Source of the DNA: Actinoplanes cyaneus
GTDB lineage: Bacteria; Actinomycetota; Actinomycetes; Mycobacteriales; Micromonosporaceae
Direction of reading: 5' to 3'
DNA: 64,000 nucleotides
NCBI RefSeq assembly: GCF_016862095.1
Contig: NZ_BOMH01000030.1
Location: forward strand, 34,920 to 98,919
Below, one piece after another: positions 34,623 to 43,354 of this stretch. The number at the start of each line of letters is the position of its first letter. Positions within the stretch are counted from its first letter, which is position 1. The translations under genes were made by a program, and so were the position numbers. The notes below the pieces were generated by a model. That model was not told the origin of the DNA, made no database searches, and saw only the letters and a list, made by a program, of their open reading frames with translations.

Positions 34623-37496
34623 TCACCCGTCCTCGACTGGCGCAAGGCCCGCGACGCCGGAGCCGCGGTCCAGCTCGCGCAACGCCTCCACCGCCGCGGC
34701 GGCCGGCGAGAGACGCTCGCCCACCGTCCACTCCCGGCGGACCGCCGGTGCGCCGAGGGTGACCTCGGCGGCCGCCATCGTCCGGTCGAGCCAGCCTTGG
34801 AGGAACGGCTGGATCGTCACGCCCATGGAGGAGCGGAGCGCCTCCGCCGCGGCGATCATCCGCACCCCGGATGCCGGCTTCCCGTTGGCCTCCAGGACCA
34901 CCCCGGCGAGGAGCAGGGCGAGGCTCAGTCCCCACTGTCCGCCCAGGTCGCGGAAGTCGCGCACCGCGCCGTACATCTCCGTGACGGCCTCCCCGGGCCG
35001 TCCGGCCGCCCACAGCGCGCCCGCCCGGATGGACTGCGTCCAGGCTTGGGCCTCGATGTCACCGACGGCGGTCAACTCGCGGTCGGCGTGCAGGCTGATC
35101 TCGACCGCGCGCGGGAAGTCCCCCTTGCCGAGCTCCAGGGCCGCCATGAAGATCAACGTCCAGGCGCGTTCCCACGGCGCGTCCGCCTGTCCGGCTGCGG
35201 CCCAGGCCTGGTCGAGCAGCACGGTGGCCTCGTCGAACTCCTCCGCGTACGTCGCGATGAAACCCTGGTACTGCAGGGCGTGAGAGAGCCCGGCGGCGTC
35301 TCCTGTGCGCCGGCTCAGGTCGGCCGCCTCGGCGCTGGCCGCGAGCGCTGCGGCGCCGTCACCCTGAATGGCCGCGAGCGTCGCCACACCCATCAGGGCG
35401 CCGATCCGCGTACGGGGAGAGACCGTGCCGGTGGCAAGCGCCCGCGCCAGCCAATCCCGGCCCTCACGGTAGTGGCCGCGGAGATCCCAGAACGGATACA
35501 GCGAGCCGGCTATGGTCGCGGCCGACTCGGCGTTCCCTCCGTCGAGGCAGGTGGTCAGAGCCGCACGGAGGTTGCCGTGCTCCGCGGCGATCTGATTCAG
35601 CGAGGTGAGCTGGATCCGGCCCCGGAGCCCGTCCCGGGCCGACGCCGCCAGCTCGGTGAAGTAGACGGCGTGCAGCTCGCGGACCGCCGCCGTCTCGCCG
35701 CGCTCGTCGAGCCGGTCCAGCCCGATGGCGCGTACGGTCTCCAGTTGCCGGTAGCGGTAGTCCGGCCCGCCCGACACCTCGGCCGTCACCAGGGACTTGT
35801 CCACCAGGCTGCCGACCGTCTCGACCAGGTCGAGGTCCTTGTCGTCGCCGCGGCACACCCGGTCCGCGGCCTCGAGAGTGAAGCCGCCGACGAAGACGGC
35901 GAGCCGGTCGAGAACCCGGCGCTCGGTCTCGTCCAGCAGGTCGTAACTCCAGTCGATGACGGCGCGCAGCGTGCGGTGCCGCGGGATGGCAGCCTGACTG
36001 CCCTGGGTCACCAGCCGGAGCCGGTCGCTCAGGGCGGCGGCGATCTGCGCCGGGCTGAGGCCGCTCACCCGGGCGGCCGCGAGTTCGATGGCCAGCGGCA
36101 GGCCGTCCAGCCGGGCACAGATCCGGCCGACGGCCGCTGCCACGTCCGGGGTCATCTCGAACCGCGCCCGAACCGAGGCGGCACGCTGGGCGAACAACTC
36201 GACCGCATCCGCCCGGTCGTCGGTCCTGCCGTCGACCGAGACGGACTCGAGGCCGGACACCGGGTGCAGCACCTCGCCGGTGATGCGCAGCCGCTCCCGG
36301 CTCGTGCAGAGCAGACGAACCGACGGGACGGCTCCGAGCAGGCCGCGAACCAGTTCCGCGACGTCGGGGAAGAGGTGCTCGCAGTTGTCGAGCACCAGCA
36401 GCATCCGGGCCCCGCGCAGACGGACGACCAGCTGATCGAGCAGATCGCGCTCCGGGTGCTCGTTGACCCCCAGCACGGACGCCACCGTCGCGGTGATGAG
36501 CCGGGGGTCGGTGACGGCAGCGAGGTCGACGAACCAGACCCCATCGGGAAACTCCGTGACCAGGGTCGCGGCGGTCTCCACCGCCAGCCGGGTCTTGCCC
36601 GCGCCGCCGACCCCGGTCAGCGTGACCAGACGCGCCTCGCCGAGCAGCGCCGCGATCTCGGCAAGGTCCCGTTGCCGGCCCACGAAGCTGGTGAGCGCCG
36701 GCGGCATGTTGTGCGGCGCGGTCCGCTGCTCGCCGGCGGGCGTCGGCGACTCCCGCCGCAGCAGCCGGCTGTGCAGGCCGGCGAGGGCAGCGCCAGGCTC
36801 CACGCCGAGTTCCTCGACGAACAGGTCCCGGGCGGTCCGGTAGGCGCCCAGCGCCTCCCCGGACCGGCCGCTGCGGTGCAGCGCGAGCATCAACTGATAC
36901 CAGAAGCGTTCCCGCAGCGGATGCTCGACGACGAGTCCCTGCAGTTCCGGCACGACCTCGGCGTGGCGGCCGACGACAAGGTCGGCGTCGAGGCGCGACT
37001 CGAGGGCCTGCAGCCGGAGATCCTCGAGCCGGGCGATCTCGGCGCGCGGGAAGACCCGGTCGGCGATCTCCGGGAACGGCGGCCCGCGCCACAGACCGAG
37101 CGCCTCGGCGAATCTCGCCGCCGCGGCCAGCGGATCTCCGCCGGTCGCGGCCTTCCGGCCGGACGCGAGGAGAGCGTCGAACCGGATGGCGTCCACCGTG
37201 TCCGGATGATCCACCGCGAGCAGGTAGCCGGGCGGCCGGGTGACCACCAGCCCGCTCCGGTGCGACGGGCTGGAGCTCAGCCGGCGCCGCAGCTCGCTGA
37301 CCCGGACGTGCACCATGTCCGGTGCGCTGCGCGGCGGATGCGCTCCCCACAGGACGTCGACGAGGGTGTCGGCGGAGACCACCGCGCCCGGGTGCACCAG
37401 GAGGGTGGCCAGAAGGACGCGGTGTCGAGGGCCGCCGATCGGCAAATCCATGCCGTCGTCGGTCACCCTCACCGGGCCGAGAACTCCGAACTCCAC
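34623..37496 (-). CDS. SARP/AfsR-type transcriptional regulator with NB-ARC and TPR domains
   Basis: A 957-residue regulator. GTG 37496 was chosen because AAGGGGG lies five bases upstream and the winged-helix domain begins at once (VEFGVLGPVRV); the open frame to 37820 is spurious. Residues 1-95 are the OmpR-like DNA-binding domain, 100-245 the BTAD helices, and 270-560 an NB-ARC ATPase with Walker A GVGGAGKT (295-302) and Walker B LLVLD (366-370). TPR-like helices follow. Such proteins activate secondary-metabolite or stress genes in response to nucleotide state. It is divergent from the SnoaL-like gene at 37611, a possible target. Confidence 0.92.
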   Translation of the reverse strand: MEFGVLGPVRVTDDGMDLPIGGPRHRVLLATLLVHPGAVVSADTLVDVLWGAHPPRSAPDMVHVRVSELRRRLSSSPSHRSGLVVTRPPGYLLAVDHPDTVDAIRFDALLASGRKAATGGDPLAAAARFAEALGLWRGPPFPEIADRVFPRAEIARLEDLRLQALESRLDADLVVGRHAEVVPELQGLVVEHPLRERFWYQLMLALHRSGRSGEALGAYRTARDLFVEELGVEPGAALAGLHSRLLRRESPTPAGEQRTAPHNMPPALTSFVGRQRDLAEIAALLGEARLVTLTGVGGAGKTRLAVETAATLVTEFPDGVWFVDLAAVTDPRLITATVASVLGVNEHPERDLLDQLVVRLRGARMLLVLDNCEHLFPDVAELVRGLLGAVPSVRLLCTSRERLRITGEVLHPVSGLESVSVDGRTDDRADAVELFAQRAASVRARFEMTPDVAAAVGRICARLDGLPLAIELAAARVSGLSPAQIAAALSDRLRLVTQGSQAAIPRHRTLRAVIDWSYDLLDETERRVLDRLAVFVGGFTLEAADRVCRGDDKDLDLVETVGSLVDKSLVTAEVSGGPDYRYRQLETVRAIGLDRLDERGETAAVRELHAVYFTELAASARDGLRGRIQLTSLNQIAAEHGNLRAALTTCLDGGNAESAATIAGSLYPFWDLRGHYREGRDWLARALATGTVSPRTRIGALMGVATLAAIQGDGAAALAASAEAADLSRRTGDAAGLSHALQYQGFIATYAEEFDEATVLLDQAWAAAGQADAPWERAWTLIFMAALELGKGDFPRAVEISLHADRELTAVGDIEAQAWTQSIRAGALWAAGRPGEAVTEMYGAVRDFRDLGGQWGLSLALLLAGVVLEANGKPASGVRMIAAAEALRSSMGVTIQPFLQGWLDRTMAAAEVTLGAPAVRREWTVGERLSPAAAAVEALRELDRGSGVAGLAPVEDG

Positions 37497-37610
37497 TTCC
37501 GCCCCCTTGCCGAGGCGAGCCTTGGTGCTGAAAGTAGCGCTTGAGTAAACGCACCGGAAGGTACGCGGGCAATCGTCAACGCGACACTGCCGGCATCGGA
37601 AGGTGTGACG

Positions 37611-37988
37611 ATGCGTGAACCTCCCCCCGTCGCGGAACACTTCCTCGCCGCCGTCTGCACGCCGGACTTCCGCGCGCTGGCCCGGTGCCTCGATCCCTCG
37701 GTACGGCTTCGCGGCCTTTTCCCGGGCGACGCGGTGGTGCAGGTCGGATCCCGCGCCGTCGCCGATCGCTTCAACGTCTGGATCGGCGGGTGGGGCAGTA
37801 TCGGCGTCCTGCGGTCGCAAGCCTGGACCGTAGGGGACCGGCTCGCCATCGCCTACCGGCTGTCACTGCGCGACGGGCGGGATGCCGCCATCGAGATCGA
37901 GCATCAGCTGTACTGCGAGGTGGCCGGGGACCGGATCCTGGCGATCGACCTGCTCGGCACCGGACCGGCGCGCCCGGCGGGCCGGTAA
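37611..37988 (+). CDS. SnoaL-like / NTF2-fold protein
   Basis: A 125-residue protein with the alpha+beta cone pattern of the SnoaL/NTF2 superfamily: VAEHFLAAVCTPDFRALARCLDPSVRLRGLFPG, then IEIEHQLYCEVAGDRILAIDLLGTG. ATG 37611 is preferred, since GGAAGG lies seven bases upstream; GTG 37605 would add two residues. It has no signal peptide. It is divergent from the SARP regulator with only 114 bases between the starts, so it may be under SARP control. Members include cyclases, hydrolases and non-enzymatic ligand binders, so function is open. Confidence 0.75.
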   Translation: MREPPPVAEHFLAAVCTPDFRALARCLDPSVRLRGLFPGDAVVQVGSRAVADRFNVWIGGWGSIGVLRSQAWTVGDRLAIAYRLSLRDGRDAAIEIEHQLYCEVAGDRILAIDLLGTGPARPAGR

Positions 37989-38034
37989 CCGGCGGATAAG
38001 CGCGGCGGAAGAGCGTCCGGCGACGGTCGACGTC

Positions 38035-40449
38035 ATGCGGGCTGTGAATTACGGCGACTACCACATCGACCTGGTCGAGGGCGCGGGCGGCCTGGTCCGG
38101 CGACGCGGCGAGGGCGCGGCCGCCGTTCCCGGCACGGGGCGGCGCAGCCCGGCGACGACGGTGGCGACGCCGCTGGGACGGCAGGCCCAGGTGACCCATG
38201 CCATCACGGCGTTGCGCCACGGCCGCGTGGTGAACTTCTCCGGGCCGTGCGGCATCGGTAAGACGCGCCTGTTGCGGCATCTGGCGCCGGCCGCCGGGCA
38301 GGCGCTCGGACGGCGTGCGACCTACCTGCAGGTCGCGGCGGGTGAGGACGCGGACGACGTGATCCAGCGTCTGCTCCAGGAGATCGGCGCACTGGGCCCC
38401 GGGGAGCGGGCGACGCCGCATCGGGCCGGCCGGGCGCTCTCCGAGATCCGGCCGGTCGTCGCTCTCGACCTGGACGCCGACGACGAGGACACCGTGGCCG
38501 CGCTGGTGGACCGGCTGTCGGCCTGCGCTGTCGTGGTCGGCTCGGAGCAGCCGGTCCGTGGCCTCGGCCTGATCAGTGACGAACTCCCCGGGCTCGGCGG
38601 TCCGGACGCCCTGATCCTGCTGAGCCGGGACCTCGGACGCGAGCTGAGCATCTCCGAGCAGGCGGCGTCCGAGCGCCTGGCCGCGGCCCTGGGCAGCCGT
38701 CCGTTGTGGCTACGGCAGGCCGCGGCTCTGGTCCGGCGGCACGAGTCGACTCTGGAAAGCCTCGCGGACGCCACCGAGCGCGACGGCAAAGCGCTGAGCC
38801 GGCGCGGCCTGAGCAACCTGGATCGCACCGAGCGCCAGGTGCTGGGGCTTCTCGCCGTGTTTGCCGGCGCCCTGGTGCCGGCCGAGTGGGCGGACGTCGT
38901 CGGCGACGTGGGCAAGGCCCGGGAGGCGCTGGTCAAGCTATGGGACCTGGGCGTCGTCGAGACGGAGAACGACCGCTTCGGGCTGCCCACCTGCCGGGCG
39001 GACTCCGGCAACGCCGAGCATTTCTTCCGTACGTTCGACATGACGACCGTCGCCCGGGACATCGCCGACTACCTCGGATCAGCCGACCCGGGCGCCGACG
39101 AGGCCCTGTCGCTGGCCAAGGCGGTCGTCACGTTGATCGGCGAGATGGCGAAGCGGCGCCAGTGGAAGGCGGTGGCGACGCTCGTCGAGGTAGTGGAACC
39201 CATCCTCACCTTGGCCGGGCGCTGGGCGACCTGTCGGCGCATCCTGACGATCGGCATCGATGCCGCGCACCGGCTCGGCGACACCGCGGCCGAGGCGGCG
39301 TTCCGTCATGAACAGGGCACCCTGGCGCTGTGCAGCGGCGACGCCGACGAGGCACGCAGCCAGCTCTCCCGGGCGTGGGAGCAGCGGCGCCGGCTCGGTG
39401 ACGAGCGCGGTGCGGACGTCACCCGCCACAACCTCGGCCTGCTGGCGGCCCCGGCCGTCCCGGCTCCTGCCCGGGAGCCGGCGGTGCGCCGACGTGTGCA
39501 ACCCGGACGGCTCGCCCGGCTCGGCGCCGTCATCGGGGCGATCGTCGCCGTCGTCATCCTGGTGACCGGCTTCATGGACGCGGCCCGGAGCGGGGACGAG
39601 CCACGGGGTCAGAGTTCACAGCCGGTTCCCGTCCCGACGACGCCCGTCCCGGCGACACCCGTCCGGACACCCAGTGCCCCGACGACACCGCCATCGACAT
39701 CGCAACCCACGACGACGGGACCGACCGTCCCGCCCGTCCGCGGTCCGCTGCCGACGCTGACGCCGAGCCGCGCGGAGTTCGACCGGTTCCGCACCACCCA
39801 GCGCCAGGAGCTGCCGACGCGACCGTTCGAGGTGCGCAACAGCCGGGACGTGCCCCTGGTCCTGGGCCGCCCCCGCGTCACCGACCCGGCCTTCGTGATC
39901 TCCGAGGACTTCGGTGCCTGCGGAGGCATCGTTCCGGCGCACGCCACCTGTCCCTTCACCGTGCTGTTCCGGCCCCAGCGGATCGGTGAGCACGCAGGAC
40001 GGCTGATCCTGCCCTTGCAAGGCTTCGCCGATCTCTCGGCGCAGTTGTCCGGGACCGCGGTCGTCACCCTGATCGTCGAGATCGTCGTGGACGGTGAGGG
40101 CGCCTCAGGCCGCGTCGAACCAGGACGAGGAAGGGACGACTGCACTTCCGGCGAGTGCCCCTACGACTTCACGGCGATCCCCTCGCCCTTCGACCTGACC
40201 GCGATCCCCTGCGACTCCTGCCTGGTGAACTGGCTGTTCTGCTCAACCGTCAGCGGTGCCAAGAAGAACATCTGCACCGTGGACCTCAAGCGAACGCTAC
40301 GCGTCAAGGCGGTCTTCTCCAGAGCCAAGACCAGTGACCCGAATCCCGTTGGGATGGGCTGGCCGGGGCACGTACTTCGGCTGTCAGAGCCCGACCAGCA
40401 GGGCCCGCCGCCCGCCGCCATGCCGATCAGCGTCGGCATTACGCGGTAG
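38035..40449 (+). CDS. STAND-like NTPase with single membrane span and extracellular ASH-like domain
   Basis: An 804-residue protein starting at ATG 38035 (weak ribosome-binding site). The cytosolic part has Walker A GPCGIGKT at 70-77 and a Walker-B-like VVALDLDADDED. A winged-helix-like stretch (LSNLDRTERQVLGLLAVFAG) follows, then TPR-like helices (about 380-470). One transmembrane helix lies near 496-518 (GAVIGAIVAVVILVTGF). Outside follow a Pro/Thr linker and a beta domain with FEVRNSRDVPLVLGRPRV and CPFTVLFRPQ, typical of ASH/choice-of-anchor-D modules. The tail is Cys-rich. The layout suggests signalling across the membrane. It resembles SARP-like NTPases that have lost the DNA-binding domain. 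Function is unknown. Confidence 0.78.
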   Translation: MRAVNYGDYHIDLVEGAGGLVRRRGEGAAAVPGTGRRSPATTVATPLGRQAQVTHAITALRHGRVVNFSGPCGIGKTRLLRHLAPAAGQALGRRATYLQVAAGEDADDVIQRLLQEIGALGPGERATPHRAGRALSEIRPVVALDLDADDEDTVAALVDRLSACAVVVGSEQPVRGLGLISDELPGLGGPDALILLSRDLGRELSISEQAASERLAAALGSRPLWLRQAAALVRRHESTLESLADATERDGKALSRRGLSNLDRTERQVLGLLAVFAGALVPAEWADVVGDVGKAREALVKLWDLGVVETENDRFGLPTCRADSGNAEHFFRTFDMTTVARDIADYLGSADPGADEALSLAKAVVTLIGEMAKRRQWKAVATLVEVVEPILTLAGRWATCRRILTIGIDAAHRLGDTAAEAAFRHEQGTLALCSGDADEARSQLSRAWEQRRRLGDERGADVTRHNLGLLAAPAVPAPAREPAVRRRVQPGRLARLGAVIGAIVAVVILVTGFMDAARSGDEPRGQSSQPVPVPTTPVPATPVRTPSAPTTPPSTSQPTTTGPTVPPVRGPLPTLTPSRAEFDRFRTTQRQELPTRPFEVRNSRDVPLVLGRPRVTDPAFVISEDFGACGGIVPAHATCPFTVLFRPQRIGEHAGRLILPLQGFADLSAQLSGTAVVTLIVEIVVDGEGASGRVEPGRGRDDCTSGECPYDFTAIPSPFDLTAIPCDSCLVNWLFCSTVSGAKKNICTVDLKRTLRVKAVFSRAKTSDPNPVGMGWPGHVLRLSEPDQQGPPPAAMPISVGITR

Positions 40450-40615
40450 CCGTCCGCGCGCGTCGCGGACGGAATCACCGACTGACGTCCTCCAGCGTCC
40501 GTTTCCCGTCGGGGGCAGGATCGCCCGCGGCCTGCTCGGAGGCGACACGGTGTTGCCGCTGGTGCCGTATCGGGACGGCACCGCCACCCAGGGTCGCGGC
40601 GAGCAGGGCCAGTAC

Positions 40616-40802
40616 CTACGGCCAGGTCTCGGCGGTGCCACCGTAGATCGTGCCCCCGGCCGGAGTCGATCACCGCGACGTGGTCGCAGATCTGTTCGAC
40701 CACGGCCATCACGTGGCTGGACAGCAGGATCGAGCCACCGCCGGCGACGAAGGTCTGCAGCATCCCGCGGATGGTGAGCGCGGCGACCGGGCCGACGGCC
40801 TG
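40616..40802 (-). pseudogene. ABC transporter ATP-binding protein, C-terminal remnant
   Basis: On the minus strand the segment encodes GPVAALTIRGMLQTF, then GGGSILLSSHVMAVVEQ and CDHVAVIDSGR. These are the D-loop, switch-histidine (SSH) and post-switch region of an ABC ATPase. Walker A, signature and Walker B are absent upstream. The frame breaks at a run of five C's (40653-40657); dropping one base continues as GTIYGGTAETWP to a stop at 40616. It is therefore a truncated, frameshifted relic. Between 40450 and 40615 the next frame (VLALLAATLGGG...) may be further debris. The neighbouring tRNA-Val is a plausible recombination site. Confidence 0.75.
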
Positions 40803-40875
40803 GTGGAGGTCAACCGTGGAGCAGAGCAATCCTGGTCCAGGAGCGCTCAACCCGGCCTGCTCCCGGAATCATGAC

Positions 40876-40914
40876 AAAAGGCCCACCGCAATGGATCATC
40901 ACGGCAGGCCTTTT
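40876..40914. terminator. Terminator after tRNA-Val
   Basis: AAAAGGCC (40876-40883) pairs with GGCCTTTT (40907-40914), with an inner CCG/CGG pairing. On the minus strand the stem ends in TTTT about 20 bases past the tRNA-Val 3' end, a good intrinsic terminator. The symmetry makes it bidirectional. Confidence 0.75.
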
Positions 40915-40932
40915 CGCAGCTCAGAATACTTG

Positions 40933-41004
40933 TGGGCGATACTGGGATCGAACCAGTGACCTCTCCGGTGTGAACGGAGCGCTCTCCCGCTGAGCTAATC
41001 GCCC
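40933..41004 (-). tRNA. tRNA-Val(CAC)
   Basis: The minus strand folds as a 72-base cloverleaf. The acceptor arm is GGGCGAT/ATCGCCC with discriminator A, the D arm contains AGCTCAGCGGGAGAGC, and the anticodon stem CTCCG/CGGAG encloses TTCACAC with anticodon CAC. The T arm contains GGTTCGATCC. CCA is not encoded. The anticodon reads GUG valine codons, which are abundant at this GC content. Confidence 0.97.
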
Positions 41005-41082
41005 TCAACGAGATAGAACTCTACCGGACGGCGGCCGGCCCACGAAAACCGGGGGCTCCCCGCGAGGGAACAGCAGCCCGGG

Positions 41083-41490
41083 TCAGTGGCGCTCCAGGAA
41101 GTCGCGGCCGACCTGGATCAGGTCGATGCCGAGGCTGAAGCGGACCGTGAAGTAGACGATGAACGCCACGAACACCATGCACGCGACACCGATCAACGCC
41201 CGCATCACCAGGCTCTGCCGCCCGATCCAGTGCGTCCACGACAACACGTGGCGCTTGGTGAACTCCAGCAACCGCTTGGCCCAGCTGAACTCGACGGACC
41301 AGATGGCGAGTCCGAGGATCACGATCGCCCAGCCCGGCCCCGGGAAGGGGATCAGCACGATGCCCACCGCGACCACCAGGGTGCCGAGCACCCCGATGCC
41401 GATCTTCAGAGCGAGACGCCCCGTGGAGTTGGAACGGATACGGTCGAGCAGACGCACGTCGGAAGCCTTCACGTCCGGTTTTACACCCAT
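41083..41490 (-). CDS. TIGR02611-family PGPGW transmembrane protein
   Basis: A 135-residue membrane protein with the diagnostic LIPFPGPGWAIVILGLAIWSVEF segment near residues 46-68, characteristic of the PGPGW/TIGR02611 family. Hydrophobic helices flank this motif, and another (VMRALIGVACMVFVAFIVYF) lies near the C-terminus. The biochemical role is unknown. It is divergent from the SsgA-family gene; I recall this pairing, near a tRNA-Val, in related Micromonosporaceae, which supports vertical inheritance of this stretch. Confidence 0.9.
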   Translation of the reverse strand: MGVKPDVKASDVRLLDRIRSNSTGRLALKIGIGVLGTLVVAVGIVLIPFPGPGWAIVILGLAIWSVEFSWAKRLLEFTKRHVLSWTHWIGRQSLVMRALIGVACMVFVAFIVYFTVRFSLGIDLIQVGRDFLERH

Positions 41491-41765
41491 TTCATCCCCC
41501 AGTGTCCCGGGGCCCCGTCACCGCCCGGGACAAATGGACGTTACCGGAGTAAGTCAACTGCTGGACCACCCGACGCCGGGCGGACCGAGTACATGGGCAG
41601 AACAGGACAAGATATCTTTTTACGTCCTGCGCGGAGGGGTTTTCGGAACCGTCTTCCCACTACTGGGTGAGATCAGCGTATGGCGGAGCGTAATGACAGG
41701 GATCACCTGAGTATGGGAAACGCGGGGTTCACCAGCCTCGCAGCGGTGCCGGGGGGAGTTCGTCC

Positions 41766-42197
41766 ATGAGTACCATTCGTCCAACGACCGTCGAGGTCGA
41801 GACCTCGCTGCGGCTCGTAGCGCCAGACGCGACGGCACTGCCGGTGCGCGCCAGTCTGCGCTACGACCCGGCGGACCCGTACGCGGTCCATGTGTTGTTC
41901 CATGCGGAATCAGCCGGTGGGGAAGCCGTGAGCTGGTCCTTCGCAAGGGAACTGCTGGTCACCGGCCTCGACGAGCCGGCCGGTATCGGCGATGTCCGGG
42001 TGTGGCCGTGGGCTACGCCGAGGGGGGACTTCGTCGCTCTGGCGCTGTCGTCACCTGACGGCAACGCGCTGTTCGAGGTGCCGCGCAGCGTCCTCGTCCG
42101 ATTCCTGCGACGCACCTACGTGGTGGTGCCTCGTGGACGGGAATCCGAACACCTGGACGTGGACGCGGCGGTCAACCGTCTGCTCGCCGGTAGGTGA
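41766..42197 (+). CDS. SsgA-family sporulation/cell division regulator (SsgB-like)
   Basis: A 143-residue SsgA-like protein: MSTIRPTTVEVETSLRLV, LRYDPADPYAVHVLFHA, WSFARELL and VRVWPW are family hallmarks. In Streptomyces, SsgB recruits FtsZ to future sporulation septa; SsgA-like proteins occur only in morphologically complex actinobacteria. A short leader and the absence of an SsgA-type extension favour an SsgB-like paralogue. It is monocistronic, followed by a strong terminator. This gene is one of the best taxonomic markers in the window. Confidence 0.93.
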   Translation: MSTIRPTTVEVETSLRLVAPDATALPVRASLRYDPADPYAVHVLFHAESAGGEAVSWSFARELLVTGLDEPAGIGDVRVWPWATPRGDFVALALSSPDGNALFEVPRSVLVRFLRRTYVVVPRGRESEHLDVDAAVNRLLAGR

Positions 42198-42225
42198 CAG
42201 CCGGATAGTTCACAAAAGCGGCCAG

Positions 42226-42266
42226 GGACGACCCGTACGGACACTGCCGGTCCGTACGGGTCGTCC
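42226..42266 (+). terminator. Strong intrinsic terminator after the SsgA-family gene
   Basis: A perfect 17-base inverted repeat (42226-42242 and 42250-42266) with a seven-base loop is followed by TTTA. It lies 28 bases after the stop of the SsgA-family gene and is the clearest intrinsic terminator in the window. Confidence 0.9.
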
Positions 42267-42406
42267 TTTATCCGGGAAAGGTCTGGATCTCCGAAAAGGA
42301 ATCGGAATCGGACGTATAGCGAATACCGAGGCACGAAACAGACAAAAAGCCCGGTCGGTGCAGTAAGGGATGCGTCGACGTCCATCGACGGTTACCGTCA
42401 GGCACG

Positions 42407-43288
42407 ATGCCAGCACTCATTCATCGCGCCGAGCGCGCGCCTTCCAGTGAACCGCCCGAGTGGGCGGGGGTCGGCGCATGCGCCCTGCCGGTGGCGGCGG
42501 GATCCGCCACCGGGTTGCTCGAGTGTCACGCACTCGTGCTGACGACCACGGGGCCCATGCATGCCGACGTCGACTTCACCGCACACCTCGCCGGTCCGGG
42601 CACCCTCCTCTGGGTGCGTCCGGGCCAGGCTGTCCACTTCGAGACGGGCAGTCCCCCGCCGCGAACCGCCACGGTCGTCTTCCGGCCGGGGCTGTTCGGG
42701 CCGGAGGAACTTCCCGGGTTGTTCCCGGACGATCCGGATGGGCCGGGCCGGACACCACTGGTCCTGCCGGACCCGGAGGTGTTCCGCGCCGCCTTCGACC
42801 ACCTCGCGGCCGACGCGGCCGGCCCGCCGGGCCGGATCGCCGCCGCCCTGCTGCGCCATCAGCTCGCCGCCCTGCTCCTGCGGATCCATCTGCTGGCCGG
42901 CGACGGCGGGGATCCCGCGAACGTGGAGCGGCGGACCTTCGAGAGGTTCCGGCGCCGCCTGGAGGAGGGTTATCCGCACAGCCGCCGGGTCGAGGACTAC
43001 GCGGCCGAGCTGGGTTGCTCGGTCCGCACGCTGACCCGGGCCAGCCTCGCGGTGACCGGCCGGACCGCCAAGCAGGTGGTCGACGACCGGGTGGCGTTGC
43101 AGGCCCGCCGGCTGCTCGCCGCCACCGATCTGTCGGTGGCCGAGGTGGGCCGGAGTCTGGGCTTCGCCGAGCCGACCAACTTCGGGCGGTTCTTCCACCG
43201 GGAGACCGGGCTGAGTCCGGGGCACTTCCGGGGCGGCTCCACCGAGCAATCCGGAGGCATCCCCGGACAGCGACTGCCCGCTGACTGA
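42407..43288 (+). CDS. AraC-family transcriptional regulator
   Basis: A 293-residue regulator. The C-terminal about 100 residues contain two helix-turn-helix units: VEDYAAELGCSVRTLTRASLAVTGRTAKQVVDDRV, and LSVAEVGRSLGFAEPTNFGRFFHRETGLSPGHFR, the AraC signature. The N-terminal domain is a cupin-like effector domain (GTLLWVRPGQAVHFE). The ligand is unknown. It precedes an Rrf2 gene by 66 bases in the same direction, so the two may be cotranscribed. Confidence 0.92.
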   Translation: MPALIHRAERAPSSEPPEWAGVGACALPVAAGSATGLLECHALVLTTTGPMHADVDFTAHLAGPGTLLWVRPGQAVHFETGSPPPRTATVVFRPGLFGPEELPGLFPDDPDGPGRTPLVLPDPEVFRAAFDHLAADAAGPPGRIAAALLRHQLAALLLRIHLLAGDGGDPANVERRTFERFRRRLEEGYPHSRRVEDYAAELGCSVRTLTRASLAVTGRTAKQVVDDRVALQARRLLAATDLSVAEVGRSLGFAEPTNFGRFFHRETGLSPGHFRGGSTEQSGGIPGQRLPAD

Positions 43289-43354
43289 GGGTCAATTCCC
43301 ATATCGCCCTGGGGTATGTGCATCCTGCGAGCACGGGCGAGGCAGAATGGTCGC

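Noticed and set aside
34500..37544. A 1014-codon plus-strand frame opposite the SARP regulator
   Set aside because: The minus strand carries the full winged-helix, BTAD, NB-ARC and TPR series; the plus frame has none.
40450..41010. Integrated element at tRNA-Val
   Set aside because: No integrase, no transposase and no visible duplication of the tRNA 3' end were found in the window; only the decayed ABC fragment supports past rearrangement.
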